DNA of 64,000 nt from Stenogyne calaminthoides (taxonomy: Eukaryota; Streptophyta; Magnoliopsida; Lamiales; Lamiaceae): assembly GCA_037126765.1 (NCBI GenBank), contig JBBCBC010000017.1, positions 24,729,916 to 24,793,915 of the forward strand, written 5' to 3'. The position numbers were made by a program, and so were the translations under genes. The stretch's first letter is position 1, and each line of letters begins with the position of its first letter. A model generated the notes under the pieces. That model worked only from the letters and a program-made list of their open reading frames with translations, made no database searches and was not told where the DNA came from. Positions 22,089-33,720 of this stretch are shown piece by piece.

Positions 22089-25036
22089 ATGGCCACTCAT
22101 GGACTAGGAAAGATCATGTGCAACTATGCGGAATCGGGCAACGAAGATCTTTGAGGATAAGTTCGTTCGATTTGGAACCACCGAGGATCCCGAATCCATG
22201 GAGGTGGAACAAATTTCAAGAAAGGCCGGATCGAAACATATTTGCGCTTTCACCGCAATCCGGTGATGCAAGATGAGGCACTACAATTCTGCGCAGAATT
22301 TGAGTGTGGATCTGAAAAATCCGAGACGAACCGATATCGTCACCAACGGAGAAGAAATCAGATCGACAAATGCGTATATCACTCGGCTCGTTTGGCTTAC
22401 CAAAAGGGCGAATCTCACCGACAGACACTGGGGAGAATGAGGACGAAGAAATCGAGAGAGGAGCTCTTAAGAGAGGCAGATAAACATCGAAAAGCCGGAT
22501 TCATCGTGCCAATGCTCAAAAGAAAGTACAGATCGTTGTTTGACATTCTCACAAGAACGATCATGGGAATCTTATTTAGCCCAGATGCTCTCACATCACC
22601 AAAATGTACAAAGATGGCAAAGAATAATTGATGGGGCTCGAACATCAATTGCACGACTTCGAAAAGCCATCTTGCTCCAAGAACACGAAAAATTTGGAGT
22701 CAATGAATCCAGTGTGTGTTTTCGAAAAAAAGAGAATCAAGAATCTCAACAAGGTTGCAAAGTTATATTGAAGGACAAACCGCCAAGTTTGAATGGAATC
22801 GTAATGGATCAAGTCCTACAATGCCTTCCTCTCATCAACTTCAGCTATATATATGGGCCACAGACGATGACAAGGAGCCCACTCCAACAAAAATCAAGAA
22901 AGGAAAGAGCAAAGAAGTCACCATCCACACCCGCTTGCTCCACGTAAAAAAAGAAACGAAAATCGGTGAAGGCCTGCGAGAAGAGGCCAAAGAAAGCAAA
23001 AGCAAGCTACCATGACTCTAAAGACTAGAAGATGAGTCGAAGAAGAAAGAGCGCTGTAACAACTGCAAGGCGCGAACAAGGAACAGAATCAGACAGCAAG
23101 CTTCTCAACCCGAGGGGCTCGCTAGAACGCTTCGAGGTAGAAGCACAAGCTCGATAAATCTCCTTCTCTCAACCTCAAGCCGATTCACCGTCAGACTAAA
23201 GGTCGCTGAAAGCATGTCTCTCCCGCTAGTTCACCGCTCATGAACTCCGAACCAGACATAACCGCCACTACAAACAGTAACCATCGCAGTCGAACCAATC
23301 GCATAACTTCCGCCGACTCAAGCATAAACCGTAAGCTTCCACATCTCATCCAACAGAACCGGACAGATAATTCATGTATCCAGATCAACAAAGACCATCA
23401 CCGAAAAATGGTCGACTAAGAATTGAACGAGAGATTGATGAGACGATCCACAACCGGGTCGCCCATCCCGCTATCGAGAAGAAGTCATGGAGATCCTCAC
23501 CCGGAGAGATCTCAGATTAAAAAGCTTCTCAGATCTTATTTTACTTGTTGAAATGATGGGTGGTGCGGATGAGTTCGCAGATTTTGACTTCGATATGAGG
23601 AAGTTCCGCCAAAGTGGGGATCACCACCGAGCTAATATCCGATAAATGCGGAAAGCTCGATCCACGTGAAGTTGGAATTGCCGGAAGAAGAAAAAGCCGA
23701 GATCGCCAAGAAGCTCCGTAAAACAGACACAAATGGAGAATGCAGGAGCTCGCCGATGAAAGTGGAACCGGTGCCGCAGTTCACGACCAACCACCGGAGG
23801 CACAAACAATCGAACTCGATCAAGTGATGGATCCAATTCCTACATCTCAAATCACCACCGATCAACCCGGAGATCGATCTTGTCTCAAAGATCTCCGAAA
23901 GAAGAGATTGAGGGAGTCTTAAGCGATCGAGGAGACAAATCGATCTCAAACAAATCAAGCAATCGAGATCGGTTCTCCCAATCCATGACCACCATATATC
24001 TGCTGAGCTTAAAAATCAGTTGATGACAAGTCAAACAAGTGGATCAAAATCAATCTTCTTTTCGACGCCATCGAAAAAAGGCTCGAGTTATCGTAAGAGA
24101 AATTTGACAAAATGATTTGGACACTCTTCGCTACAATGGAAAATCGCCAAGACAGAGCCGACATAACTGTCGTAACCTAATGACTCAAGCTTCGTGTTTA
24201 TCTCGCTAAAGATCTAAATCGGGCATTATCATCAACTTTGGTTCTCGACTTCTCACTCAACGCGCTTTTTTTGATCAAACCAAAAAGGGGGAAGGATTCG
24301 AGAAACCAACCGACACATCGAAGATCTCGATTCATACGGATAAGGCCCGAGGATCAATCGCAAGAAAGGCTGCTGGTCTTTGGGACATCAAAAAATCTGG
24401 ACCGATTACTCGGACCGGAAAGTCACGGAAGCACAAACTAGTCGACATCTGGTGATAAGGAGCTAGTCAGAAGATTGTCCAAAGAGCGGATGGTGAAGAA
24501 GAAAGAAGGGCGAAAAAACCGCAAAAAGCGAAGGGTTGAAACGGAAGTTGAATCAAGGGCTAAGAAAGGATTAGTGGAAAATCGCACGTAACCCTCGGTT
24601 ACCCAAAGAAGAGTCGACGAGATCATACCAAAAACTGCTGCACACGCTAAGAGGTTTGAGGAATGGAATAAGATCAGAAGTGAATGGCTTCTAGATGCCT
24701 TTGTCCTTGATCTTGTTCCACAAGAAGAATCACCAGATGATGAGTTCCTCAACTGGTTACAGAATAAATATCCAGACTTTCTGAAGTATCTGGAAAATGA
24801 GGCCAAACTTATGAATGTAAAAATATCTCGCCAGGAGTTTGATATGCTAGTATACTCGAAGAAGGCAGATGGCTCATTTGACAATGGCATTTGAGAGATT
24901 CTACTTTGACATTCTGAGCAAATCGCATATAACTGATCAAGTGCAGACAACTGATGTCAAATGGAAACTCTATCAGATTTTCAACGTTCCACAAGACCAA
25001 AGAGAAATGCCAGAAGGATACAAGCCCAAGGAGTGA
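22089..25036 (+). pseudogene. E2 accessory ORF between pol and 3' LTR (env-like position)
   Basis: ATG at 22089 directly after CTCACTTTGTAG, which looks like a splice acceptor. Opens MATHGLGKIMCNYAESGNED, then in fragments HRNPVMQDEALQFCAEFECG, NAYITRLV, KRANLTDRHW, EELLREADKHRK and SLFDILTRTIMG (22242-22631). The middle (22850-24000) is Lys/Glu/Pro-rich with no domain seen, 24000-24400 again gives short readable pieces (TKKGEGFEKPTDTSKISIHT). The last part, 24640-25036, is long and clean: EEWNKIRSEWLLDAFVLDLV, DDEFLNWLQNKYPDFLKYL, one frame change near 24885, then MAFERFYFDILSKSHITDQ to a stop at 25034-25036. Sireviruses often have an env-like ORF here, but I see no signal peptide or membrane segment and did not recognise the family. 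Confidence 0.6.
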
Positions 25037-25243
25037 AGAATCAGAAGACGTCTAGGGATCAGCTGCTTTTTAAATTCAAAACTTTTCTGATGTAACATGT
25101 AATCAACATACCTAATGAAAAGTTTATTTTTCTGATCCCAAGACAAAATCTCTTTGTCTTCTGATTACCTGCTCTTTAACTGTTCTATACTTATCAACTG
25201 TTTGGTTTCTCAGGTGTTTTGGTTTCATCAAAAAGGGGGAAAT
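25037..25243 (+). other. E2 accessory ORF 3' UTR and polypurine tract
   Basis: TAATGAAAAG near 25112 resembles a plant near-upstream polyadenylation element. CATCAAAAAGGGGGAAAT at 25226-25243 is the polypurine tract adjoining the 3' LTR; E3 and E4 share it. Confidence 0.7.
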
Positions 25244-26812
25244 TGTTGGGAAATTTATAGTTTTGATGAAAAGTTCCAAAAACACATGTAATAGGACCGA
25301 TCGGACACTGTTAGTCGATCGATGTTTCCATTATCGCTATAGGAGACCGGGTTGATAATGATTGTATAAAACAATCGATGTAATAGATAGGTCACATATT
25401 GGGGAACTCAATATGTATAGGTCGATCTGAAGAAGCCGATATCCAAATGAAGCGTAACGTTAAACCGTAAGCTAAAGATCGGATCGAATCGATCTAGTCG
25501 GATAACTTCAACAGAATTCATGAAGCTCAAACCTCGAATACTAGAAGATCAGATGACTTCCGGAAGATAAGACCGGAAGACCTACATCACCTGAGTCGCC
25601 CGGTTGAAGCTAAGTCAACAGCACCGAAGACTCTATCGAGTAGATCGATCGATTCAGATCGATCAAGTCACCATAAGATGAAAACCGATGTTTCATCTTA
25701 TCATACGTCTGCGATCTAAACAAGAAGAATACCAACCTTAGTTGGAGGAACAACACTGCAAAGCAAGGCTTCCATCCAATAAGGAAGAGACACGTATGAA
25801 CAGAGCTGATACTCGCGGGATTCGATGTTGCTCTCTCAAACGGCTATAAAATAGACATTCACACCTTTCGCCATGCCGTTCTCGAAGACGCGTCACATCA
25901 AGCTGCGCAAGTTACCTAAAATAGCACGAAATTCAAATTGCTCTCCAACGGCTCTTTGATTTCAAGGTCTATAAATATGGGATCACACTTTGAGTAAAAC
26001 ACGGAAATGCTTGGACAAACAACATAATCAAGAAGCTCAAACTATAGTCAGATTTCCGCACGAAGAACACAACAACAAGCTTATTTTATATTGTGTTCAT
26101 CCCATAAGTTCTTAGCAAGAAATCTTTTCATCTAGCTATTAGTCTGCAGCATACGCAAGGAAAGATTTCATAGTTGGAACTTAAACAACCTTACCCAAAC
26201 CCCAAGTTAGGATAAGTTGTTTAGCAAGATCTCGATCAAGGGTTTCTAATCTTGATTTAAGGATCGGTTGAGTGAGAACTCTTAAAACATCTGTTGGTGT
26301 CTTGTGTTGGACTAACACACAAAACTAAGTCCAATCGGTTAAGTCGGTTAAGTTGGTGCCCCTTGTGAAAGGGAAGAGTGGACGTAGGGACTCCGGTTTG
26401 TCCGAACCACTATAAATCTTTGTGTGCTTTTATCGCTTTGATTAATCGCTCTCACATCGCACAATCTTAAAGCGCATACATATTCTAAGTTAAGATCGAT
26501 TAGCACCAAGCTCGATCCGATCGGACCGATATTTCGTCATCGATTAAAAAGATAAAACTTGGAATCGATTTATACAAACCGGTTTTTCACACGGGTAAAA
26601 CTTAAGCTTCAAGACACATCGCTTAATCGATAGTTACCGAATCGATCTGTTTTCGCGCGTTCAAGAAGTTGGCTATCGACCAAACCGATTCACTAAGACT
26701 GGGATCAAAGCTATCTGCTCTCACACCGATGTTTGACGAAAAGTTTTTTTCGAAGTCTATTCACCCTCCCTCTAGACTTCGCCTCACATAACCCGCTCGG
26801 GAGGGACCAAAG
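25244..26812 (+). repeat. E2 3' LTR
   Basis: Starts TGTTGGGAAATTTATAG; TATA near 25967-25975. The end (CTCGGGAGGGACCA) differs from the 5' LTR end (CTCGGGACCTACA), so 26812 is approximate. Confidence 0.85.
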
Positions 26813-28179
26813 ATGTTAATCGAGAGAGATTCAATACTTTTTATCTTGGGCAATATTATTGGTCACATGTGATTGCTAAGATTTAATACAAAGAATCGCG
26901 GTGCAAAAACGCTTTGCTTGATTTGCCCCCTTGGGAGGTTCATAAGTTTTATCATACCAAATCTTGCAAGTGGAATTAGTTTTAGGTATGGATAATAATG
27001 TTGAACCGTTCCTTGACCAAGGACAAAAGATATTAATTAACGGAAAGCTATTTTGGTGGCTTGAATTAATTAATGGGCTAGATAATCTTAAACACGGAAA
27101 TAATGAAAGGGAGCCATATTGACTGTAATATGTGTTAAGATGGATAGTGCAATATTAATTATGTAGTGGGATTAATTAATATTTATGGGCTTGAATTATA
27201 TTGTGGTTCAATATTAGATATTCAAGATCCATTAGAAGGTCCAATCTTAATTCTCCTAAAGGCCCCCTGAGTAGCCCAACATATAGTCCAATAACTGAAA
27301 AGGTGATTAAAATAAAATAAATATTGTTGCTTATATTTCCTCTAAATTTTCGAAAATTATGGATAAAAGAGGGAGAAAGATTTTCTTTGAATTTTGTTAT
27401 GGAATGAAGATATGTATTCTTGGAATACAAGATTATCTCATTAAATTCAAGAAATCTCCCACTTGGTTATTCATAGTGATATTTCAAAATTTTTGAAAAT
27501 AGGGGGCAAGAAAGATTTTCTTGATTTTCTTGAAAAGATATTATGGAAGATATGTATTTCTTGAAATACAAGAATATCTCATAATTCAAGAAGATCCAAA
27601 TCTTGGATTCTTGCACACTCAAATTTTCGAAAATAATGCCATAAAATAGAGGAGGTGGAATTTTGTGGAATATTTTAATTATGGAAAAAAGAATATATGG
27701 GATATATTCAAGATTTCTTGGTGACCAAGAAAAGTCTTTTCCCACATTGAAAAATCACTAAAATTTCGTTCACCCTCCCTCTTATAAATAGGGGATGATT
27801 AGTTCATTCCCAAGTACAATTCCATGTGTTGGAAATATTAGCAAATCCGCATAAGTGGTGCAACAAAGTTTATTTTTCCTTTTGTTAATTGTTCGCGAGT
27901 ATCCTTCCACCGGATTGTCGAGCAAGGGCTAAGGGAATACTTGGGAAGTCCTTTTGGTTAGTCCGTCCGACCAAAGTCACTGCCATCCCGAGAGGTACGT
28001 TCACGTAAACCCGTACATTCCGCATGCGTAGATTTTACGTGGCTTTTTATATGCATGATATGTTGTTGTAATTATTATTTGAATTAATATAGGATTAATT
28101 CATGCTAGTAATAATAAATGAATTAAATTTGTATTTAAATATTCACCCCGAATAGATCTGTGCGAATCATTCCCCAACA
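26813..28179 (+). repeat. E1 3' LTR, part 2
   Basis: Continues the E1 LTR from GAGAGAGATTC to CCCCAACA and matches 1460-2818 nearly base for base. Open frames on its minus strand (27176-27745) are chance. Confidence 0.9.
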
Positions 28180-28270
28180 CCGACCCGTCACCCCGACCAC
28201 CACCTCTGCCTCGACCATTGCCATTGCCGCGACCCCTGTCACTGCCACGTCCACCTTGACTAGTACTCAT
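28180..28270 (-). pseudogene. CACTA ORF first coding exon, cut by E1
   Basis: ATG at 28270 follows an AATGCAG acceptor-like site. It encodes MSTSQGGRGSDRGRG and more Gly/Arg repeats up to the CCGAC target at 28180-28184. The frame continues in phase at 970 on the far side of E1 after one target copy is discounted. Gly/Arg-rich starts are common in Ptta/En/Spm proteins. Confidence 0.65.
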
Positions 28271-28728
28271 CTGCATTATATAAAACAAATTCATAACATA
28301 TTTTACTAACAATTTAATTAACCAACAAATTTCGACAGAGTCTCGACTGTATTTTATAAAACTCATCTTCTAGTCAACAACAAATTTCAATTCTAATTCT
28401 TAACACATTGACTAACAATCTAACTAATCAAATAATTTGACATAAATTAATTAATTAAAACAATTAATTAAAATCGCGCCTAAATTTCGACAGAGTTTCA
28501 ACTGTATTATTACAAACTCATCCTAGTCAACCAACAATTTAACAATTCTAACATATATATGTATCACTTAATAAAATAATTACATAAACATAATTTTATA
28601 ATCTAACATGTACGTTAAATTGATATTATCTAACCAGACTAATATCCTAATCAACCAGACTAATCTAACATGCATATATGTAATTGACTAATTAAACTAA
28701 CATGGATACATAATTAATTTAACATTAA

Positions 28729-28778
<50 letters not shown>

Positions 28779-28917
28779 TAACATTAGTCTAAAATTAATC
28801 TAATAATATCAAAATTAATCTAATATATATATTTTTTGAAATTAATTAATTAATATATATTAATCTAATAATTTTGAATTATATATATATATATATATAT
28901 ATATAATTTCGAATTAT

Positions 28918-28954
<37 letters not shown>

Positions 28955-29159
28955 AATTATATATATATATACACACACGCATGTACGTATATAAAACGAG
29001 AAAATAAATGATTAAAAATTAAAAAAATTACCGTCAAACGGAAGAACGCAATGGTACGAAGTTTTCCACGTGCATCGAATGCTCAGGACAGCAACAACGA
29101 ATGGCATACGGCGGTGGCGGAGGACGTACTATTTGCAAAAAAAACGCATCAGAATGTTG
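28271..29159 (-). other. CACTA 5' non-coding region with (TA)n microsatellites
   Basis: AT-rich probable intron and leader. (TA)n runs at 28734-28777, 28879-28904 and 28923-28951. 29030-29140 is less AT-rich and may be a 5' exon. No coding frame. Confidence 0.6.
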
Positions 29160-29568
29160 TGTGCGTTGTTTATATAATTAGAATTTAGCGACGGATTAGC
29201 GACAGATACTTAATGTCTGTCGCTACTAGCGACGGATATAGTAGCGACGGACTTGAGTCGCCGCTGTATTCAAAAGACCGTCGCTAAACTCGGCCTGGGC
29301 GGTGGTCCAAGTGCCGAGACACTTCATGCCCCAGGTCCGACTTTAGCGATGGATTTAACCGTCGCTAAACGATCCGATTTGATCCTGTTTGAATTTTTCG
29401 TCGTTAAACTGCCGCTATTCCGTCGCTAACAGTGGCGGTTACCAAAACTGTCATTAAATACGGTGACTTTGACAGTCTGACTTAATCCATCTCTAAAATT
29501 GTCGCTAGTAGCGACGGTTTGTCTAGCCGTTGCTAATATCCGTCGTTAAAACCCACATTTTTGTAGTG
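29160..29568 (-). repeat. CACTA subterminal repeats and right TIR
   Basis: More than ten copies of TAGCGACGG/CCGTCGCTA in both orientations, ending with ...CCCACATTTTTGTAGTG. In En/Spm-type elements such motifs bind the element-encoded protein. Confidence 0.8.
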
Positions 29569-30373
29569 ACTTTCGGTAGTAGAAAAGTGAGAACTATGAT
29601 TGAATTAAACTATGCACAAATCTCTCTCAAGTCTCAAACTTAAACCCTAGATTTTATAACAAAATTAATAATAATAAATTTTAAAATAAACAAAGAAATT
29701 TAAATTTTGTGTAGAAAATAAAAAGAAAATTACCTCTAATCTAATATGTGGTCGTGGCGTTTCGCGACTCCACTGGCAAGGGAGTCGGGAAGAAGACGCA
29801 CGAATAATGGTGTTTGAGTTTTCAATTTTTCATTTAATTTTTCAAAACCTTTTTAAATTTTGGATTAAGAATTAAATGGGCTTGACAAAGTTGGGGTGGT
29901 TTTAGAGTAAAATAATAAGTATGAACTAATTCCCAATTATTACATTTGGATTTGGGCCTAGACAAAAACACCACTCAACCCAATTATTACTATTTACTAA
30001 ACTAATAATATAATATAATATAATATATACGAAATATATAGTTTAAAAAAATGTTGGGGGGGGACTGTCCCCGCTGGGCATATATATATCTCCGCCCCTG
30101 TAGCTATGTGAAGTGAGTGCTGGCATGGAATTTGACATGTCAAAGAGACTTGGTTTGGTGCTCATAAAATCTGATTCATTCACATTTATACTATTCCTTG
30201 GAAGCAAGAGTTTCTTGGTCCGGAGGGCCCATACACTCGGTGAGATCTTGCAAAAGTATAGAGATGTCGAAGTGGTAGGCGACACTCATACGTCAAGAGT
30301 CTTTAACAAGGCGACACATGCTCAATGGGCGCTTACTACCTCCATGCCTCATGCTTGGATGAAGGGTGATCTA
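29569..30373. other. Sequence between CACTA and hAT elements, with a hAT-like terminus
   Basis: No supported gene. At 30094-30103 TCCGCCCCTG is the mirror of a CAGGGGCGGA hAT terminus, suggesting the right end of a degraded hAT element lying to its left. 30104-30373 has an open frame of unknown meaning that was the insertion target of the intact hAT element. Confidence 0.4.
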
Positions 30374-30447
30374 CAAGGGCAGATCCAGGATCAAAATGTA
30401 GGGTGGGCTGAAAGCTCGAAATAAATACAGTATAATATATTTTTTTT

Positions 30448-32886
30448 TTACATAAGCTGTGCCCTACGATTCTTTATCTGATAAAATTCATCGATAACAG
30501 AATCATGATCAATGTCTTCAAATAGTTCTCTCTCAATGTAGATAACCATAGAATCTGATAGGTAATCACTCTCCATTTTGTTTCGAAGAACACTCTTCAC
30601 ATGCTTCATTGCTGAAAATGCCCGTTCGGTCGTCGCTGTGGTAACAGGAAGTGTCAAAACAAGATGAATCAACCTCGAAATCATAGTATACGATTCCGTC
30701 TTGTTTATCTCGACCAACTTCTGGGATAATTCAGAAATAGTTGACAAATTCTGAAAACTTTCATTAGAAAACATATCAACTTTGTAATGCTGTAATTCAA
30801 TTCTCAAATAGCGCATTTCTTGATCAGTAAAATCATCAGGATAAAATTTATCAGCGAGATCATAAATATGATCTTCGTTAAATAACCTGAAGTTGTCTTT
30901 CGGATCCAAGGCAGCACTAAGCTTAAGAAGTTCCACCGTCTCATCATTGAACCTATTAATGATTTCATTCACCTGTGAATTTATTGCCTCGTTAAAGACA
31001 TCAAATTGGTAATGATGTCCAAACGTGATAACATCCACTTGTTGACATGAACGCCCTGTACCCATTTCATAGCGATCATCCATATTTGGTATGACAATGT
31101 GATAATCTCTACAAACTGACTCAACATGTGCTAGAAGACAATCAAAACCTTCATCCCTCAACAAGTTATGTAAACTTTTAGTGCTTGAGACAAGATCCAT
31201 TGCATTCAAGATATCAAGAGACTTTTGCTGCAAAGATCGACAAAGCATATCTGAAAGTCCCAAAATTTTATTCATCAAGTGTAGAATGAATACAAACTCA
31301 AAAGATCTCATTACCATCAAACACCCATAAGCTTCACCACTTGTATCGTAAGAAGAACCCTCATCTGACATATGCTGAAGCACAGTAATCACCGCACCAT
31401 ACATATCAATTAAACTACACGTGGAATCAAAATGAGAACTCCAACGAGTTTCTCCTGGACGATGCAAACTACCCATTTGATTAGCACCTCTGCTTATTTC
31501 ACGTTCTCCTGTAGTTATATTTTCTGCAATTTCCATAGCTTGAGCGGATTGTAGTTCGGCATGAAGCTTAGGAGAAGCACCAACAATATTTACGATCTTC
31601 TTCAAGCTTGAAAAGAAACAATAAACTTATCGTACTTTTCCACCTGCAGCAACTAATGCTAATTGCAACCGATGAGCAAAGCAATGAACATGATACGCGT
31701 AAGGGCAATCTCTCAAAAAAAAGGGCTTGTAATCCATTCCATACACCACCCATATTGCTCGCTCCATCGTACCCTTGACCCCGCATATTTCATATTTGCA
31801 GGTTATGTCGACTCAACACAAGACATATTTCTTTCTTCAGTGTTACAGCAGTAGTATCTTTAACATGTACAATGTCAAGAAAACGCTCTTTCAAAATACC
31901 ATTAACATCAACAAATCCACAATAGCCATCTGTTCTTTGTTAGATACATCTTTAGCTTCATCAACTAAAATACAAAACTTTGAATCACCAATCTCCTCAC
32001 GGATTTTGTTTCTCACCCGACTACCAAAGATGCTCAAAATCTCTTTTTGAACTGTCGGTGATATATACTTAGCATTTAAAGGAGCATTCTCTAAAACAAC
32101 TTCATTAATTTCGGTATTCATCTCTCCCAAAAGCTTTATCAATTCAATGAGATTACCTCGATTTTTGGAAGATACCGACTCATCATGCCCTCTCAAAGCA
32201 CATGCTTGCAAAGTAAGATATTGAAGACACTTAATTGTAGTCATAACCCGCAGACGATTTCTCTTTACCTCTTCCGGTTTTTCACGATTAATTGCTTTGT
32301 CAATATGCTGAGAGACATTCTTTAGAGAGTTCATGTAAACCACCGCTCTACTGTGTTGTGAATCGACATCCCCCACATGTTTTAAAAACGAACACCTCTT
32401 CCCGTCATTGACCCTTTTCCAACTATCGAACCCACCCAAAGTAAATGCACAACGACTGTTATTCAAATTATCAAATATGAAGCACGGAAAGCAATACGCA
32501 GCATGGTTTGAGGGTGAGTACTCTAGCCAAGGAAATTGACGAAACCACGACTTTTGAAATCGACGATTCCAAATTCCATCAAATGTTGGCTTATATTCAT
32601 CCAAATTGGGTTGAAATGCTCCCATTTTCATGTAAGCTCTCCTTATTTCATCTCGTTGATTAACAGGATGTTCACAAATTGAAATACGCTTAAACGGATC
32701 ACGCTCAAATGAATTAAGATCAATTTCAATTCTTTGTGATTGAGGAGGTTGAACATCAGGAGGCGGAGCTACACTATCATTGTTAGATGTAAGATGTTCT
32801 TCACTTGTCATAGGTTCCTTCCGTTTGAAGTTAATGAAGAGTGACTTGATAGTTTTCCCTTTCTTCGCTTCTCGATTATCCATCAC
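30448..32886 (-). pseudogene. hAT transposase (TTF zinc finger, DUF4371, C-terminal dimerisation), frameshifted
   Basis: 32886-31891 (331 codons) holds a TTF-type zinc-finger segment, FQKSWFRQFPWLEYSPSNHA and YCFPCFIFD, then DUF4371-like sequence (FLKHVGDVDSQHSRA, ILVDEAKDVSNKEQM). The frame breaks near 31925, a stop lies near 31795, and another break lies near 31712; pieces between read RGQGYDGASNMGG and YHVHCFAHRLQLALVAAG, a conserved hAT block. 31605-30448 carries the hAT C-terminal dimerisation region: LVLTLPVTTATTERAFSAMK and KSVLRNKMESDYLSD. Function in life: cutting and rejoining at the 8-bp target. At least two frame changes and a stop make it inactive. Confidence 0.9.
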
Positions 32887-33609
32887 CTATTACAAAATTA
32901 TATATTATGTTATATTTTTAGCACTCATCTCCAAACTCCAATATACTACTTCCCCAAACTTAAACTCCAATGTAATTATATAAATATTAAAACACTAGTA
33001 TCAATATTTGAGAAATCTAATTGTGGCGTTAGGGGAGACCGAATGGTGCATGATCCACTCCTTTGCATTGACTTGTGTGCAACATAAGAAATAAGTAGTT
33101 AGTTGTTACTTGACAACCTTTGCATATATAAAATTCTCCTCAAAATTCTTGCCCCAAAAAATTCTCCTCAAAATTCTCTCCTCAGCAAACGCACTACATT
33201 AGCATATATAAAATTCTCCTCAAAATTCTTGCCCCAAAACTATGCACCAAAATTTAGTGAAATGTTCTCAAATAGAACAACACAAAACTATGCACCAAAA
33301 TAAAGAAGAACACAAAACTATGGAAGCATTCAAAAATTTACCCCAACAATTGAAAGGAATCAAGTCTTGAAGAGATAAGAGGAGAAATTGATGGGGTGAC
33401 AGGAGGAGGAAGGCGGCTGACAGGGCACGGCATGTGACGACGATGCAACGGAACGAAGGAAATCTGTGAGAAGACGGCGTGAGGCGAACGAGGCCGAGCA
33501 GATCTGATTCGCGAATTTTGGAATGAGGTTAGGGCTTGTGCTTGACCTTTAATTTAGTTCAAATTTTAAATTATTTAACAAGATTATATTTATAATTTGC
33601 AATTTATTA

Positions 33610-33720
33610 CCAAAGACAACAAGACTAGTGGTGAAGCGTTCTAACATTAGGCTTGAGGTCGCAGGTTCGACTCTAGATGATGTAAGTTTAATTTATTTTT
33701 TTTTAATGGTAATTTTTTTT
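33610..33720 (+). repeat. tRNA-like box B near hAT right end, possible SINE remnant
   Basis: TAGTGGTGAAGCG (box A-like) and GGTTCGACTCT (box B-like) about 40 bp apart, then a T-rich tail. No cloverleaf can be drawn, so it is not a tRNA gene. Confidence 0.3.

Larger units (their letters stand above)
12201..26812 (+). mobile_element. E2: Sirevirus-like Ty1/copia retrotransposon
   Basis: LTRs of about 1.55 kb starting TGTTGGGAAATTTATAG, PBS, gag-pol in copia order, about 5.3 kb of post-pol sequence with an accessory ORF, and a CAAAAAGGGGGAAAT polypurine tract. Gag has the UBN2-type ILRSL/KVTVI segment, a GLGYEKPS motif, and WYIDSGCSRHMTG protease, all typical of the SIRE/Maximus lineage. It lies inside the E1 3' LTR. 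The right boundary (26812) is uncertain by about 10 bp and no clean target duplication was found: left flank GGTAG(T), right flank garbled. Coding frames are broken many times. Confidence 0.85.
971..28179 (+). mobile_element. Ty1/copia LTR retrotransposon E1, with E3 and E2 nested inside
   Basis: LTRs begin TGTTGGG and end CCCAACA. The 5-bp duplication CCGAC flanks the element at 966-970 and 28180-28184. The order PBS, gag, protease, integrase, RT, RNase H, PPT marks Ty1/copia. The 1.85-kb LTR and the gag type would fit the Tork/Angela side of the superfamily, but I did not assign the lineage. E3 interrupts RT at 6847 and E2 interrupts the 3' LTR at 12201, so the element's own length is about 9 kb. 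Gag is internally deleted and the protease motif altered, so it is not autonomous as read. Confidence 0.9.
1..29568 (-). mobile_element. CACTA (En/Spm) DNA transposon, 5' part, carrying nested retrotransposons
   Basis: The right end reads ...TTTTTGTAGTG, the reverse complement of a CACTACAAAAA terminus, and is preceded by about 400 bp of GCGACGG/CCGTCGC subterminal repeats, as is usual for plant CACTA elements. A minus-strand ORF with a Gly/Arg-rich start (28270) and Ptta/En/Spm-type exons (1-970) reads away from this end. A 27-kb copia retrotransposon (971-28179) splits that ORF. The other end is outside the window, so the second TIR and the 3-bp target duplication cannot be checked; the bases after the end are ACT. 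Confidence 0.8.

Noticed and set aside
22089..25036. True envelope protein
   Set aside because: No signal peptide or membrane-spanning segment seen; only the genomic position is env-like.
30113..30424. 103-codon ORF next to the hAT element
   Set aside because: It runs into the hAT terminus and shows no domain; the genuine part before the target duplication has no start context or partner exon.
33625..33675. tRNA gene
   Set aside because: Only box A/B-like motifs; no acceptor stem or cloverleaf.
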